The notes: a model not told the origin generated them from the sequence alone. DNA of 64,000 nt from Haliotis asinina (GCF_037392515.1 NC_090280.1:19964618-20028617); one strand, 5' to 3'; counted from the stretch's first letter, positions 20,529 through 32,996 are shown. A program made the numbers and translations.

Positions 20529-23500
20529 ATGTGGCTCTCAACAAGCAGTGCGTTACTATGTGTGACAGTCCTGGTTTACATGTTATGTCTCGTCAGTGGT
20601 CAATATCAAGTGACCATCTATCCGGACTTCGTCATGAAAGGAGGAAGGAAGACATTTGACCCTGATCGCTGGAATGGTCATATGGGGCTGGATAATACGG
20701 ATGTCATCCAGTACGTGAAGAAAACTGGTGCCAGGAGCGGCCGCTGGAACAAAGGCGATACAGACAATGGTGCCTTTGTAAAGGTAACTGGTGCAGTCAT
20801 AATATATTGTATATGTTCTCGGGTAGCACAGGGCACCTGAAGTCATCACTGATATTATGTAATCCAGTCACACAGTATTCACAAATATTTTACCTTTTCT
20901 TCCAATCGAATATTATCGTTTTCAAGAGTCGTTAACCTGACGTAAACGTTTCTATACGTTAAAGTATAGGTTTGGGGTGACACACGTTCAACTCTGGTGA
21001 ACGCATTAGTTTTCATACATGCAGCGATTTGTTTCTGAACTCCCATGCGAAACACTCTCACGCTGGCAATGAATAATGTAAAACACGCACGCTTCAGTAT
21101 AGTCTAATACAATCATACTAACGTACAGCGCACTAAGGTTAGCTCATTACTATGCACAACGGACTCGGGTCAGCACACTCTGATACACAAAACAAGCTCT
21201 TCAGCACAGACAGATATGCATCCCTTCCTCCACAGCGCTGGGCCGTGGGGTATCCTAGTGCTTAAAGCGTTTGCTCTTCACGCCGAAGACACGGGTTCGA
21301 TTCGCCACACTGGTACAATGTGTGAAGCCCATTTCCTATATCCTCCGCCACTACAGCACATGCCGACTTACAACAAATCGGCACACCCTGATGAACAACG
21401 CACCTTAACACACGACAAATCTCACCACACACCGATGTATAAACACTCACGTTAACGCCAACCGAGGTACATCACTGTCATACTGCATTGTACAGGCACC
21501 AGAGGACCCCCACCGGAAGGGCTATGCCGATCCAGCTTACTTCCAGAATGCGCACTTCACTCAGAATATAGCTTCTAAATATTCTGCAAATAGAGATGGA
21601 TACGGGAGGACCCGTGGGAGAGAAATCATGATGGATCTTCGAGGTTAGAGTGTTCAACATGTCTTTTAACAGTGCAGTGACTAACATTCCCCTTAATATC
21701 GTAACTATGCCAAACACAAATAGAAATAATAGTTGATAGACAAGTTGATTATAACATGTAACGTGTTCAATATAGATGAAGATAAAGAAGGTCTTGTGGC
21801 CAGGGAACATAATCATCCTCTTATATTCAGTGTGTCTCTCAGACATCAAAATTGGTGAATGCAAATCTAGTCTAGTCTACATCGTTTTGGCAACTTTACA
21901 TTTCTGAAGTTTTAGCTCTTTGGCAAAGTTTTCCTCAGTTTCCAGTCGGATTTGATTACGTATATTTCCAGATACATATATCTAAACCACTATGACTGCA
22001 GTCATGGTACTAATGGTTTTTACGTTGTCTAAACGGGACATGGATAGCTGGGCAGCACACATTTTCTATCCTTTGAATCAAAGGCATTGGCCTGAAATTC
22101 AAAATCATAAATTCAGTGAGACAGATCTGGCCAAGATCTGTGAGCAATGCAAAACTGTTCCGTACAGTTTGAAACTTTTACAGCAGTTAATTGCATCCAT
22201 GTGTCTCTTTGAAGCTATGGACTGGCCACACTGGATGGACACATCTCAGCACAAAGGGAAATTCCCTAACAACGTGGATGCTGCTGCTGATATGGCTGCC
22301 ATGCTGCTCAAGGCTGTCCATGATGGAAGCAAAGGGGACGGGCCACTATACTATGAACCTATCAACGAAGTCGATGCTATGTGGAAATACGACGTCAGCT
22401 GGACACAAATTACAGCCTACCACAAGTCCGTCAATACAAAAGTCAAGGCTACTTTACCACATGTTAAAGTTGGAGGTCCGGCATATTCTGGTGGCATTTC
22501 GGGGGTGGACAAACATGACTTCAAGGTCTGGGGATATCTCAAGGAGTTTATGGACATGGCACTAGAGCACCTTGACTTTATCTCATTCCACCCTTTCAGT
22601 AATATGATAATCCATGGAGATTCGCATTACTTCCAAGGTCCCACTGAAGCCCGTTTTGTGGGCATAATAGATCTAATTGAAAGTTATGCCCATTTGAAAA
22701 CCGGTAAGGATATCCCAATCATCAGTTCAGCCTATGGTTTGGCCGAAATATCAGGAGTCAACATGCAGAAAGCTAACCCAGTGATCGATTATGGATATGT
22801 CTATCTCCAGAATGCAGAACTCTTTACCATGCTGAATCACCGTGGAGTTGTCGACAGGGCTGTGGTATTCCTGGTAGCGTTTGGCGATTATTTCGGACAA
22901 AGCAGCATTAATTACAGTATATTAGACAAAAACAACCACGAGAGGACCCCAGCCGAGGCCTTCCACTTCTGGGAGGTGCTTTCAAATCGAATGACATATC
23001 TCAGAACAGACAGTCAGTACCATGGAGCTGAGAGAGTTGTGGCATCTCACGCTTTGGTGGATCAAACGTCTAAAACGGTGGTACTTCTCTTGCATAACTT
23101 TGACAAGAAGCCAACAAAGGTCAAGGTTCAGTTTGGTCATGGATGGATGAATCCGTCCACAGCAGTCATGTCTTGTGTCCACTTGAACGCCCAAAAGGTT
23201 ACTGTCCGAGACAAAGAATCAACGATTCATCTCAACAATGGTGTCGTCACTCTTCCCACTGAAGCAAGCTGCTATCTCAAGTTCCACTCTTCCTTCGATT
23301 TTGCTCACAGCAAGACCGTCACAGAAACTATTCACTATGGGCCAGATATTGCTAAACCAATACGCCAAAACGTTGTCACCACAAGCTTCAATGCGGGCCA
23401 TCTCAGCAATGTCCAGTACGCGTATCTTCGAGTCAGTGTTAGTCTCAGTGACAAAAACGGTAACCCTAAACCAACATCGGTGCAGCTGAACGGCAAGTCT

Positions 23501-23680
23501 CTCACTTCGTTTTACTCCCTTCATCAACAAAATAAGGGCGATTACATAACCGCGTGGACGACTATCGAATATCATGTTCCAGTCTCGTGGTTGAAGCAGA
23601 ACCAAAATGAAGTTAAGCTCCAATTCGAAAAAACAGGCGGGCGAGTATCAACTGTTGCTGCTGTTGTCGGGAGTTTGTAA
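20529..23680 (+). CDS. Secreted clan GH-A glycoside hydrolase, GH86-like, copy 2
   Basis: Exons 20529-20783, 21496-21643 and 22215-23680 have the same lengths (255/148/1466 nt) and phases as copy 1. Introns are 712 and 571 bp and largely unlike those of copies 1 and 3; intron 1 contains a tRNA-derived SINE. The 622-residue product has a signal peptide (M-W-L-S-T-S-S-A-L-L...). It keeps the acid/base motif P-I-N-E-V-D and I-S-F-H-P-F, but has I-I-S-S-A-Y-G at strand 7 (Ala codon 22730-22732). Copy-specific changes cluster near the expected active-site face: A-M-D-W-P at the exon 2/3 junction and V-A-F-G-D-Y-F-G where copies 1 and 3 have V-G-H/Y-S-N-A-F-G. It is the most diverged of the three intact copies in the barrel. 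Its 3' end and flank are closest to copy 3. An in-frame extension upstream of exon 3 (from 21992) is intron, not coding. Confidence 0.75.
21237..21350 (+). repeat. tRNA-derived SINE, head part, in intron 1 of copy 2
   Basis: The sequence has a pol III B-box-like GGGTTCGATTCGC (about 21293-21305) preceded at about the right distance by an A-box-like TAGTGCTTAAAGCG. It continues into GTGTGAAGCCCATTTC, the SINE body. The 3' part is missing. The match at 24290-24362 looks like the 3' part of the same SINE type. Absent from copies 1 and 3. Confidence 0.6.
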
Positions 23681-23954
23681 ACTGGCAGTTCACGCTTGTA
23701 AATTTACAGATAAACATAAAAATGCATGCAGTGTTTGTTTTAGTTAAAGGGTACGGTTGCTATAACCATCAACAGATAATGGCTTCGACAGGCCAAGGTT
23801 TGCTAAATACAATGTTTCTTCACAATGCAATATATGAACCATCCCAAAAGACAATCACGATAACCGATATCTACGTTCCAGGTGTTCTTCCTAGAAGTTG
23901 TAAGGTGTGAGGGGTCCGACCTAATCACGTTTGGTGATAATGGGGCCACAACCC

Positions 23955-24215
23955 AGTGTTTCTCCTCAGTGAGTTAGTTAATGGTACGCCGTACTCAGCA
24001 ATATCCCTGCTTTATGGAGGCCATCTGTTAATAATCTAGTCTGGACGAGACAGATCCAGTGATCAACAACATGAGCATCGATCTGCGTTAGTGGTTCAAT
24101 TGGGATGGGATGTGTCAATCAAGTCTGACAACCTGATAACGTAAGTCGCCTCTTACGACAAGCATTGTCGTCTTGCAAGCATGCGTTTCTTAGGACCTAT
24201 TCTACCCCGGGTCGT
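23955..24215 (-). repeat. SINE-like repeat, reverse orientation
   Basis: Reverse complement of the repeat at 7955-8199 (CGCCGTACTCAGCAATATCC ... GTCGCCTCTTACGACAAGC). The same insertion is present after copy 3 (56206-56475), so it preceded the copy 2/copy 3 duplication. Confidence 0.75.
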
Positions 24216-24289
24216 TTCCAGTCCAACAAAACGACAGGGCAACCTACCGTAGCGATGCCCTACTTGGCATATGGGTACATTTTTACTGA

Positions 24290-24362
24290 AGCGCATTTCT
24301 GGTATCAGTCAGCCGTGATATTGCCTGAATAATACTAATAGCGGCGTAAAACCATACTCACT
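24290..24362 (+). repeat. SINE 3' end; empty site of the Nimb G insertion
   Basis: GCGCATTTCTGGTATC, then GCCGTGATATTGCC and AGCGGCGTAAAACCATACTC, is the 3' end of a tRNA-type SINE. In the copy 3 flank the same SINE is split by Nimb G with a 15-bp target duplication. Here the site is uninterrupted. Confidence 0.7.
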
Positions 24363-24619
24363 TACTGTTAGACAGTGTTGTGTTAAGCTATTTAAGACTC
24401 TTATGAGCAGTTATATAACACCCGAGTAAGGTATTGTGGTATGAACATACAATTTTCATTTGCACGATATATGGAGGACATGCTGCACGTCCAAGATGGA
24501 ACTTGCTCGGTGGGGTTCTGTGTTAACACGTGTCTGGTCTATAGGTAGGGCATATACCTTGGGTGTGGAGCTCGAATGACGAACCACTATACCAATAATC
24601 ATGGATTACCAAACCCCCT

Positions 24620-25521
24620 AACAAAAAAAACAAACGTCAACTGGAAAATGAGGATCAGGAACGACCCTCTACACAAATTGATCACTGGCCACTTTTTTGG
24701 GGTATCGAGACCCTTGACAAGACTCCTTTAAAATTAAATACCTTTGCAATTTCAAAAGGTACCTCTGGCATTGCAGGTGAGGTGAAAGATATCAAACGCT
24801 TGCGATCAGGTTCGCTGCTGATTGAATGTAGGAGAAAACAACAAGTTCCCAACCTGTTATCAACTGATATGTTTGTCGGAGTCCCGGTATTAGTTCTGCT
24901 CACAGAACACTGAATACAAGCAAAGGTATAGTTCGAGACCGTGAGTGTCTTCTAGCAGGCATGACTGAGCTCGATATAATGTCCGAGATGAGGAGATCAA
25001 AGAGTATCTTTCGTCAAACGTGTCACAACACGAAACAATAATGAGACTGTCCAAACCAATACATGTCTGTTTTCATTTTCACCCCCAACTCCCCGAAAGT
25101 CAATCAAAGCAGGTTACTGCAATCTGAATGTTGACTTATATATTCCAAATCCTCTGAGCTGCTTTAAGTGGCAAACGTACGGACATGGTGTTAATACTTG
25201 CACATTGTCTGTTACATGTGCTCAGTGTGCTGACAATACACATGTAACCGAAGATTGGGACAGTATTCACAAAAAATGTGCAAACTGTTCAGGAAATCAT
25301 TCGTCCTTTTCTAAGGAATGTCCCATTTGGAAAAGGCAAATAGAAATTAACAAAATCACATTTTCCAGGAACGTCAGTTTTGATGAAGCAACAAAGACTG
25401 TACAATCTACTGAGCACACTGAAACGTGCGCCTCTGTCACAAAAACATCTGAAACCTTATCAAAAGGTACAACTACGCCAGTCCTAACTTCGTCAAGCTC
25501 ATGTCAGACTGACCTGACATG
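24620..25521 (+). pseudogene. Nimb B ORF1 (gag-like), damaged
   Basis: Readable pieces include P-L-K-L-N-T-F-A-I-S-K-G-T near 24725, S-I-K-A-G-Y-C-N-L-N-V near 25100, and C-A-Q-C...C-A-N-C-S-G-N-H near 25215-25300. The last corresponds to the zinc knuckles, but the first knuckle has Trp in place of a Cys-proximal residue (F-K-W-Q-T-Y-G-H). Frames change at least twice. Confidence 0.7.
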
Positions 25522-25889
25522 AGTGAATTCAGATATTCCTCAGTCTATCTCTCCTGATGTTCCACAGTCTATCTCAGAATGGTCTACTCAGACAGATACA
25601 GCTCATTCTACGCAAAAAGATCGTATCTCCTTCGACTACAACTCATTCACAGTCTGATAGAAACGATAAACAAACTGTAAAATCGAAATTGAAGACAAGG
25701 CCAGAAACTTAGAAAACAAATCGAGCACCAAAGGGGTCAGATAATAAAATCAAAATGTTCAACAAGTTTGGATCACTCGAGGAATGGATGTATCAGATCA
25801 CGTCCATCCCAGGGCACATAGCTTGCCCTCAAAGAAAGTGCGGGGTAGATCCCCAATCAACCCACCCAAACGAGAAGGACTTCCAGAAC

Positions 25890-28800
25890 TATAGTACAGT
25901 GGAATTGTAGAGGATTAAAGACAAGTTTTAATGAGTTACATCTTTTAGTTCAAGACCTGGCACCATCAGTATTTTGTCTGCATTTGAAACAGACAGATAA
26001 TTTTAATCTACGTCCGTTCGATGCATTTCACTCTTTCTCACCTCCAGGCGACAGGTCCACTGCCAGATCTTCACTCTTTGTTCAGCAAAATGTTATTCAT
26101 AGTCCGCTAACACTTAAAACTAATATTCAAGCCGTTGCAGTGAGACTCACTCTTCATATTGCATTTACAATATGTTCGCTGTATATTCCGCCTGCTTTCA
26201 CACTTAACCTGTCTGATCTTCAAGCTCTCTATGATCAATCTCCGAAACCCTGCATTATAATGGGTGATCTTAATGACCATAATCCACTCTGGCGTGGTAC
26301 AAATACTAAAACTAAGGGTAAAACACTAATAAAACATTTTATTTCCAATAATGATTTGTGTATATACAATGATGGTTCGAGCACGCATTTGCATCCTGAA
26401 ACCGGTACCTACTCTTCTCTGGATTTATCCCTTGCAGACTCTACTGCCTTCAATGAGTTTGAATGGTCAGTCCACAATGACCTTTGTAAAAGTGATCACT
26501 TTCCAACCATACTATCAGAAATATTTCCAACTGATTCGTCATCTTACACAAGATGGAATTTTTCCAAAGCAGATTTCCAAAGCAGACTGCAAAAATGCTA
26601 GAAAAGCAAGGAAAAAGGCAGAGAAATATTTCCATTTCCGTCATCACCCATCTGTCCATAATTTATATAAATTTAAAATATTAAACGCGAAGGCACATCG
26701 TACCTTCAAGCAAAACAAACGCAATCTTGGAAAAACTATACTTCCAAAATAAATTTATGCACGCCTATGTCTAAGGTGTGGAACTTGCTCCAGAGAGTAC
26801 AAGGCAAAGGTTCAAAATCGGCCGTTCACCATCTTAAAATTGTAAAAAAAAATGGCGAAACTCGGGTGCAGCGGGTGATGACAACATACATTATCAGCTA
26901 CTGAAACATTTGCCTGGACCATGTCTGATGGCATTTTTAGACATATTTCACCAAATGTGGACGTCTGGCGAATTTCCTCCTTCTTGACGTAATGCCATTG
27001 TAGTCCCAATACCAAACCTGGCGGGGATCATACAGATCCGTCGAATTACAGGTCGATATCTCTTACTAGCTGTGTCTGTAAAACCATGGAACGTATGGTG
27101 AACAACAGATTAACTTGGTATCTTGAAAAAAACAATAAACTGGTCACAAATATTCAGTGTGGTTTCAGGACAAATCGTAGTACCATTGATCATTTGGTAC
27201 GTTTAGAATCCTTCGTTTAAAATGTTATAGTAAATAAACAACATGCTGTATCGATTTTCTTTGCTCTCGAGAAAGCTTATGATACGTCCTGGAAGCATGG
27301 CATTTTGAAGGATTTACATGATTTGGGGTTCAGAGGCTGTTAGCCTCTTTCCATATCAGAGTTTTTAAAAGACAGGCAATTTCAAGTCCGAGTGGGTTCA
27401 ACCCTGTTTGATCATTACAATCAGGATCAGGGTGTCCCTCAAGGCAGTATTTTGTCTGTCAATTAAAATCAACAGTTTATCCAGTGTTTTAAATGATTCA
27501 ATTGATGGATTACTCTTTGTGGATGATTTTCATATTTCCTGTCGTGGTAAAAATATGCATACTTTTGAAGGGCAATTACAGTTGTGTTTAAACAAAATAA
27601 ATAAATGGTGTCTTCAAAACGGTTTCAAATTTCTAAGTCTGAAACTAACTGTATACACTTTTGTAGAAAACATAAGCCGCATAAGGACCCTGAACTATCT
27701 TTAAAGTTGTAAAGGAGACCAAGGTCTTGGGTTTAATTTTCGATTCTCCTATAACCTTCTTACCGCACATTAAATCCCTTAAAGCTAAATGCCTGAAGGC
27801 ACTAGAGTTGTTGAAAGTTGTTTCCAACTCAAAGTGGGGAGGGGATCAAACTGCCCTCTTACACCAACATGGATCACAGGTCCGTTCAAAACTCGATTAC
27901 GGTTCCATCGTATATGGTGGAGCCTGCAAAAGCAACCTTAAACTTCTTGATTCTGTCGACCATAAAGGCTTAAGACTTTGTCTTGGGTCTTTCAGAACTT
28001 CACCTATTGACAGTCTTTACATTGAGACCGATGAACCATCACTTACACAATGTTGTATAAAATTATCCTTACAATACATTACTAACTCATACTGTAATGA
28101 ATCTAACCCTGCATATAACTGTGTGTTCAATCCACTTTATGAGGATTTGTACGACAAGAAGTGTTCTCTTGTTCCGCCTCTAGGGCACAGAATTAAACCC
28201 TTTCTTTCTTCGGCTGGCATTGAGCTGGAAAACAGCTCCCTCTCGTCTTCTTTCTTCTCCTCATTGGCAGTTGGTTAGACCACAAGGCGACCTAACATTA
28301 ACTTTATTTAAAAACTCAGAAATGAATTACAATATAAACAAGACTATAATCAATTAAAAACTAAATACAGCAATAACAAACCCTTATTTACAGATGGTTC
28401 CAAGGACGGTGGTGCAGTAGCTGGTGCCACTGTCATTGGATCCAGAACAATATCTTGTAGAATTCCTGATAACAGCTCTATTTTTACTGCAGAAGCAAAC
28501 ACCATATTGACATGTCCCAAATACATTCAAAGACACCCTAAACATAAACAGTCTATAATCTATTCCGACTCTCTTTCTTGCCTTCAGGCTATTAAAAATT
28601 TGTCTTGTAAACATCCACTTTTAATTGAAATTATTGAAATGTATAATGATCTTGCTACTGGCCAATACGACATCGTCTTCTGTTGGTTACCCCAGCCACG
28701 TTGGCGTTTCAGGGAATACACTGGCTGATTTTGCTGCCGAGGTAGCACTCAACAAATTTGTGACTCCACTTCTGATTCCATACTCAGACGATAAAACTGC

Positions 28801-29182
28801 CATTGGATCTTATATCCGTGATCTGATGCAAAAGAAATGGGACACCCAGGTAGGTATCAATAAATTACATGACATAAAACCTTACATTGGTTAAACCCAC
28901 TTGGGTTGTCAGTCCAGATTTGAAGAGGTCATCTTACGATGATGCCATATTGGCCATACAAGGTATACACGTGCACACTTGTTGAAAGGTGAAGATCCTC
29001 CGTTTTGCACCCCTTGTCATGGGAGAACCACGGTCAAGCATATCCTGCTTGACTGCGTTGAATTCTCCACCATAAGGGATAAATATTTCAATGTAAAAAC
29101 ACTTTCAAATCTTTTTTTCGCAGTTAATACTCATCTAATTATTGGATATGTAAAGGATATTGATTTCCTTGTTGAATTGTAA
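25890..29182 (+). pseudogene. Nimb B ORF2 (endonuclease-RT-RNase H), damaged
   Basis: Starts near V-Q-W-N-C-R-G-L-K and contains G-D-L-N-D-H-N-P-L-W and S-D-H-F-P (endonuclease), L-L-F-V-D-D-F (RT), T-D-G-S-K-D-G-G and Y-S-D-S (RNase H), and K-G-E-D-P-P-F-C-T-P-C near the end. It ends L-V-E-L at a TAA (29180-29182). About 50 codons are deleted after the endonuclease (near 26570), another segment near 26850, and there are several frameshifts and stops. Confidence 0.8.
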
Positions 29183-29189
29183 TTGATAT

Positions 29190-29620
29190 TGTTACGAGTG
29201 TGCATTTTCTGTATATTTTGTTATTAATTCAGTAATAATTATTATCGGGTCACAATGTTTGGTGTTTTGAATAATAAATATGGTGGGGTCGCATTTCGTA
29301 CGAGAGATGATCCGCCATTTTTAGGATTCAGGTTTTCCAGGAATTATCTGACCTGGACCTCCTGTTTGTTTACTTCTGGGAGACATTGTTTCGAAAACAT
29401 TCTACAGTGTTGGCGATGGCCGTAGGTGCTCGTACTTTCACGAAATGACTGAATATGTGTATATAAAGGCTAGTGGCCGTGTTGTGAGTGACACAGATGC
29501 ACATTCATTCACTGGAGTTATATTGCCATCGTTTTATCCGTCAACGAATGATCTACTACTGTCAGACCACTCACTGTGTTCATTCTGCACAAACCAGGAC
29601 AAAGTCAAGTCTAAAACATT
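29190..29620 (+). mobile_element. LTR fragment (same family as 63159-63818)
   Basis: Begins TGTTACGAGTGTGCATTTTC and aligns over about 370 bp with the solo LTR at the right end of the window, including a TATA-like GTATATAAAGGCT (about 29459-29471). The right end is lost at the (TA)n microsatellite. A fossil without internal coding sequence. LTR assignment rests on the TG...CA ends and TATA box of the longer copy. Confidence 0.45.
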
Positions 29621-29621
29621 C

Positions 29622-29624
<3 letters not shown>

Positions 29625-29692
<68 letters not shown>
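29625..29692. repeat. (TA)n microsatellite
   Basis: About 34 uninterrupted TA units. The open frames through it are artefacts of the repeat. Confidence 0.97.
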
Positions 29693-29695
<3 letters not shown>

Positions 29696-29764
29696 TGTTT
29701 TGTATGTGTGTATAAAAAGAGACGCACTAAAACATACACAACATACTCGCAGATAGAAACACAC

Positions 29765-29800
29765 AACACACACACACACACACTTACACACACACACACA
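29765..29800. repeat. (AC)n microsatellite
   Basis: An imperfect CA run upstream of the exon-1 relic, at the position where copies 1 and 3 also carry CA repeats. Confidence 0.85.
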
Positions 29801-29944
29801 CATTTAGTTTCTGTTAATATAAAGGTCGGTTCCTAACAGACATGAGCAAACGACATGTTGTTAATACCATAAATACATGCAGTCAGGTCAAGGCTATGTA
29901 CAAATGTCTTTTTCTCATGCATCAGAAACACAACAAGAGCTTTT

Positions 29945-30122
29945 GATAAACCTTGACCTGCCTATGTTCCTCACCAAATACACATCACGATCGTCCTCTA
30001 TTTTACACTCAGGGAAACGTGGCTCTCAACAAGCAGTGTGTTACTACAGGTTTCAGTCCTTGTTTACACGTTATGTCAGTGGTCAAGATCAAGTGACCAT
30101 CTTTCTGGACTTCGTCATCAAG
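29945..30122 (+). pseudogene. Exon-1 relic of a hydrolase copy with its 5' flank
   Basis: The conserved upstream box (29945-29966) is followed by TTTACACTC and a degraded exon 1 (30018-30122). This matches W-L-S-T-S-S, the signal peptide, the S-G-Q segment and D-F-V, but the ATG is lost (GAAACGTGG versus ACCATGTGG) and the frame shifts inside the signal peptide. Homology stops at 30122. No exon 2 or 3 follows. The flank from about 29820 also aligns with the upstream flanks of copies 2 and 3. Confidence 0.8.
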
Positions 30123-30560
30123 GTTACTAACCGTTCGTTCTTTTTTTTTAGGCCATCGGGCCATGTACATCGTGAACATTAACATATAATAATATAGTGA
30201 TAGTGACAATGATTACGCATTGCGGAGAGACAAACAATGTTTAACATATTTTGCTATATTTAGAATAATTTCGTGATCTTTACTGCATACTAATAATTTA
30301 TATGAATAATTATAAGTAGTGGGGTTATCAGAAAATCAAGATGGTATATAGTTAGCCTTTATCAGATTATACACAAAGAAAACGTGTAGACTACTTCAAC
30401 TACCTTACCATTACAATTCTTACTGAAACATATGCGTTTATCAATGTCATGCTTACGGCCAATATTTGTTTGAATAGGCAACCCATCTAACCTAAACAAA
30501 AAGAAACATCTCTTCAACTCCCACCTTTTAATATTCATGATATAATATTCTGTATCAATC
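30123..30560. other. Intergenic stretch, nothing recognised
   Basis: AT-rich sequence between the exon-1 relic and the decayed LINE. No ORF, repeat or RNA could be supported. Confidence 0.4.
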
Positions 30561-30769
30561 ATGATTTTAACTGGAGATAATATTTCAAACTATCAGATGT
30601 ACATTACGTCAAAAATTACTTGTATCTTACATTCACATATTCGTTGCTTAAACTGCATTAAAAACATATCCACATTGCCAATATCCTGTAACAACCACAC
30701 ATCACCAAATCCTATGCGAAAAAGTACCTGTTTGTTTAATTCAAAAATAACTCTGCCTGTTATACCTAC

Positions 30770-31055
30770 TCAAATGGATAATCTGAGGATCGAAAACAAA
30801 GACTTGAAGAAAACATTAGCAGAAGTCAACGACCGACTCGAGGATCTAGAGACGCGAAGCGGAAGAAATAACCTGATATTTCATGGGATTGAAGGTGAAA
30901 CAGGTGAATCCTGGGAGGTGTCAGAAAGAAAGGTGAAAGATTTCATGAAACACGCTTTGAAGTTAGATGATGATTCCGTCAACAGCACTGTTATTGTACG
31001 AGCGCATCGCCTGAACCCACGCAAATCCGGTTCCCCAATAATTGCTAATTTCTAA
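30770..31055 (+). pseudogene. LINE ORF1-like fragment (coiled coil plus RRM-like)
   Basis: Reads Q-M-D-N-L-R-I-E-N-K-D-L-K-K-T-L, a coiled-coil pattern, followed by L-E-T-R-S-G-R-N-N-L-I-F-H-G-I, the hallmark of L1-type ORF1 RNA-binding proteins in many LINEs. It stops after A-H-R-L-N-P-R-K-S-G-S-P. No ATG at a sensible place; a fragment. Confidence 0.65.
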
Positions 31056-31907
31056 TCACTGGCTACAATTCAATTGTGTTCGTCCTAAGTTGCGTACCCG
31101 AGGTCGTTACAGACGTGGTGTTACTGTATTCGTAAGAGATGGTTTAGTCAGCAACAGCTTAATATGTAGACTGTATGACAGCTTCCATAAATGTTTTGCT
31201 CTTCTTCTCCACTCATCATTATTTTCATGGGACTCTGATATTATTTTGATCTTACCGTATTTATCTCCAGAAAAGGCACCCGTGGCGAGCCACCTCCTCG
31301 TGGTGGGTGCTGGGTAACGCTAAGTGCTCGCCAACCCCCCGTTGTGGACTCGGGGGCATATTTGGTTCACCAATCCGTTAGCCGTGGGTTGTGGCCCTGT
31401 GTCGGTGGAGGAGGGGATCCTGGTGGTTGAGGGTAACAGGGGCCTGCAACCGTGTCCCTGTTGCTCAACGCGCCACTTTGGCCCTAACTTCACCTAGACG
31501 GGAGGTTGAATAGGCCCAATTCAATCAATCGGCTGGTCACGCCAAGCCCTGTGCATGGTGAATACTTTTGCACGTAGTACTTTGATTATATGATATTGAC
31601 TTTTTTTGGCTTTCAATGTACAATTTTTTGTGTACTAATTTGGCTAGAGTCCCATGCCAGAAGGCGGTGGCTCATGGGCCAATCTGGCAATATTAACCTC
31701 TGAATTCTGTGTTTCTTCAGAAATGTGTCGAGGGCGAACCAGCCTGGCATTTGATCTGTTTGATTCAACAGCTTTTCAAGTTTTTATTGACTGGAGTATA
31801 ACATCCCTGTAGCCCTGGTGGAACAGACTGGTTTCCGCTGTAACACCGTCCTTGTTGACACTCCATGGTGGGTGGGGAGCAGGGTTGTCGAACACTTTTC
31901 CTACATA

Positions 31908-32996
31908 ATGGCTACCTCCATTCCTTCTGGTTCATCGAAGAATAAACGCCGGTATGTTGAATCTTCGTCATCTGATGAAGGCTCATCTGACTTAGTTGAC
32001 TCGTGGCCGAGATTTATTGTCATCTCATCTGCTGATGAAAACGCTCTCAAGTTGAACCCCTTTGCTATTTCCAAGGGCATTCACGGTGTCTGTGGAGAAG
32101 TTAAGGATGTAACGCGACTTCGAAATGGCTCTCTGTTGGTGGAATGTGCGCGTAAGCAACAATCAGACAATCTGTTGAAATTAAAACAGTTTGTGAATAC
32201 TCCCGTTGTTGCCTCTGTACACAGAACTCTGAATTCCTGTAGAGGCATTGTCAGAGATAGGGCTCATTGTCTTTCTGACATGACTGAGGAGGAAATTGTT
32301 ACTGAGCTTCACAATCAAGGGGTCATCTCTGTAAAGCGATTTTCCAAAAAGAAAGACGATGGCACAACAATCAAGCTCAATACGTATTTGTTCACGTTTT
32401 CACATTCCGTCCTTCCAAAATCTGTAAAAGCTGGATATTTCAACATTGGGGTGGGGGTGTATGTACCGTCTCCTCTCCGATGTTTCAAATGTCAAAAATT
32501 TGGTCATGGGGCCAAGTTCTGCCGCAACAGCTCGGTATGTTCCCGTTGTGGTAGTGCACACGAACTTTCTGAGTGTAGGAATGGCATTAAGTGTGCTAAC
32601 TGTGATGGAGACCACTTAGCCTCATCTAAATCCTGTCCTTTTCATGAACGCGTGACAAAAATTCAACATATCAAACACACTAACAATATCTCGTATTCTT
32701 CTGCAAGAAAGTTGGTACCCCTTTCTACCACTTCGTCAAATTTATACTCAAATGCAGTCTCTTCTCGAGCTCTTGTTTCCAGACCTCCTATGACATCAAA
32801 ATCATGTCAAGCATCCTTATCTTGGGTCAATCAACAAGTCATAATCAGTGACACTATTCAGACTTCTCAGGTTCTGATTGATGTATCTACATCAACTTCT
32901 CAGACAGAGGCTGTAGCATCACTGCCATCGGTAGATTTATCTTCGGCAGCACAATGTATCGCAGAGGAGAGATCACAGAGTCAGAGTAAATCTTAA
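31908..32996 (+). CDS. Nimb C ORF1, gag-like zinc-knuckle protein
   Basis: An open frame of 362 codons from M-A-T-S-I-P-S-G-S-S. The frame is also open upstream to a GTG at 31818, but the first ATG is at 31908. The N-terminal part is charged (K-N-K-R-R-Y-V-E-S-S-S-S-D-E-G). A conserved core follows (L-K-L-N-P-F-A-I-S-K-G), then S-V-K-A-G-Y-F-N-I-G-V. Three CCHC-type knuckles follow: C-F-K-C-Q-K-F-G-H-G-A-K-F-C, C-S-R-C-G-S-A-H-E-L-S-E-C and C-A-N-C-D-G-D-H. The C-terminal region is rich in Ser/Thr. This is the family's RNA-binding protein that coats the element RNA. It is the only fully open ORF1 of the Nimb family in this window. Confidence 0.85.
   Translation: MATSIPSGSSKNKRRYVESSSSDEGSSDLVDSWPRFIVISSADENALKLNPFAISKGIHGVCGEVKDVTRLRNGSLLVECARKQQSDNLLKLKQFVNTPVVASVHRTLNSCRGIVRDRAHCLSDMTEEEIVTELHNQGVISVKRFSKKKDDGTTIKLNTYLFTFSHSVLPKSVKAGYFNIGVGVYVPSPLRCFKCQKFGHGAKFCRNSSVCSRCGSAHELSECRNGIKCANCDGDHLASSKSCPFHERVTKIQHIKHTNNISYSSARKLVPLSTTSSNLYSNAVSSRALVSRPPMTSKSCQASLSWVNQQVIISDTIQTSQVLIDVSTSTSQTEAVASLPSVDLSSAAQCIAEERSQSQSKS

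Larger units (their letters stand above)
23681..24569 (+). other. 3' flank of copy 2, shared with copy 3
   Basis: After the stop, the sequence aligns with the copy 3 flank (55913-56581 and, beyond the Nimb G insertion, 62107 to about 62360). Landmarks are GGTCCGACCTAAT, CAGTGTTTCTCCTCAGTGAG and AGCAGTTATATAACACCCGAG. It contains two SINE remnants. No gene is seen. Confidence 0.7.
24570..29188 (+). mobile_element. Nimb/I-group LINE copy B (diverged, truncated)
   Basis: Carries ORF1 and ORF2 clearly related to copies A and C but more diverged, with several deletions. The 5' UTR seen in copies C and G is absent; the left boundary is approximate because no target duplication was found. The 3' UTR is missing: an LTR begins 7 bp after the ORF2 stop. 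It lacks the 36-bp RT insert of A and C. Confidence 0.8.

Noticed and set aside
21238-21312. A true tRNA gene in intron 1 of copy 2
   Set aside because: A B box is present, but no full cloverleaf can be folded by eye, and the sequence continues into a SINE body.
21992-22214. In-frame 5' extension of copy 2 exon 3 as an alternative N-terminus
   Set aside because: Copies 1 and 3 have no such frame. The splice acceptor and the 1466-nt exon length are identical in all three, and the extension has no family similarity.
29445-29756. ORFs with Tyr-Ile runs
   Set aside because: Artefact of the (TA)n microsatellite within an LTR fragment.
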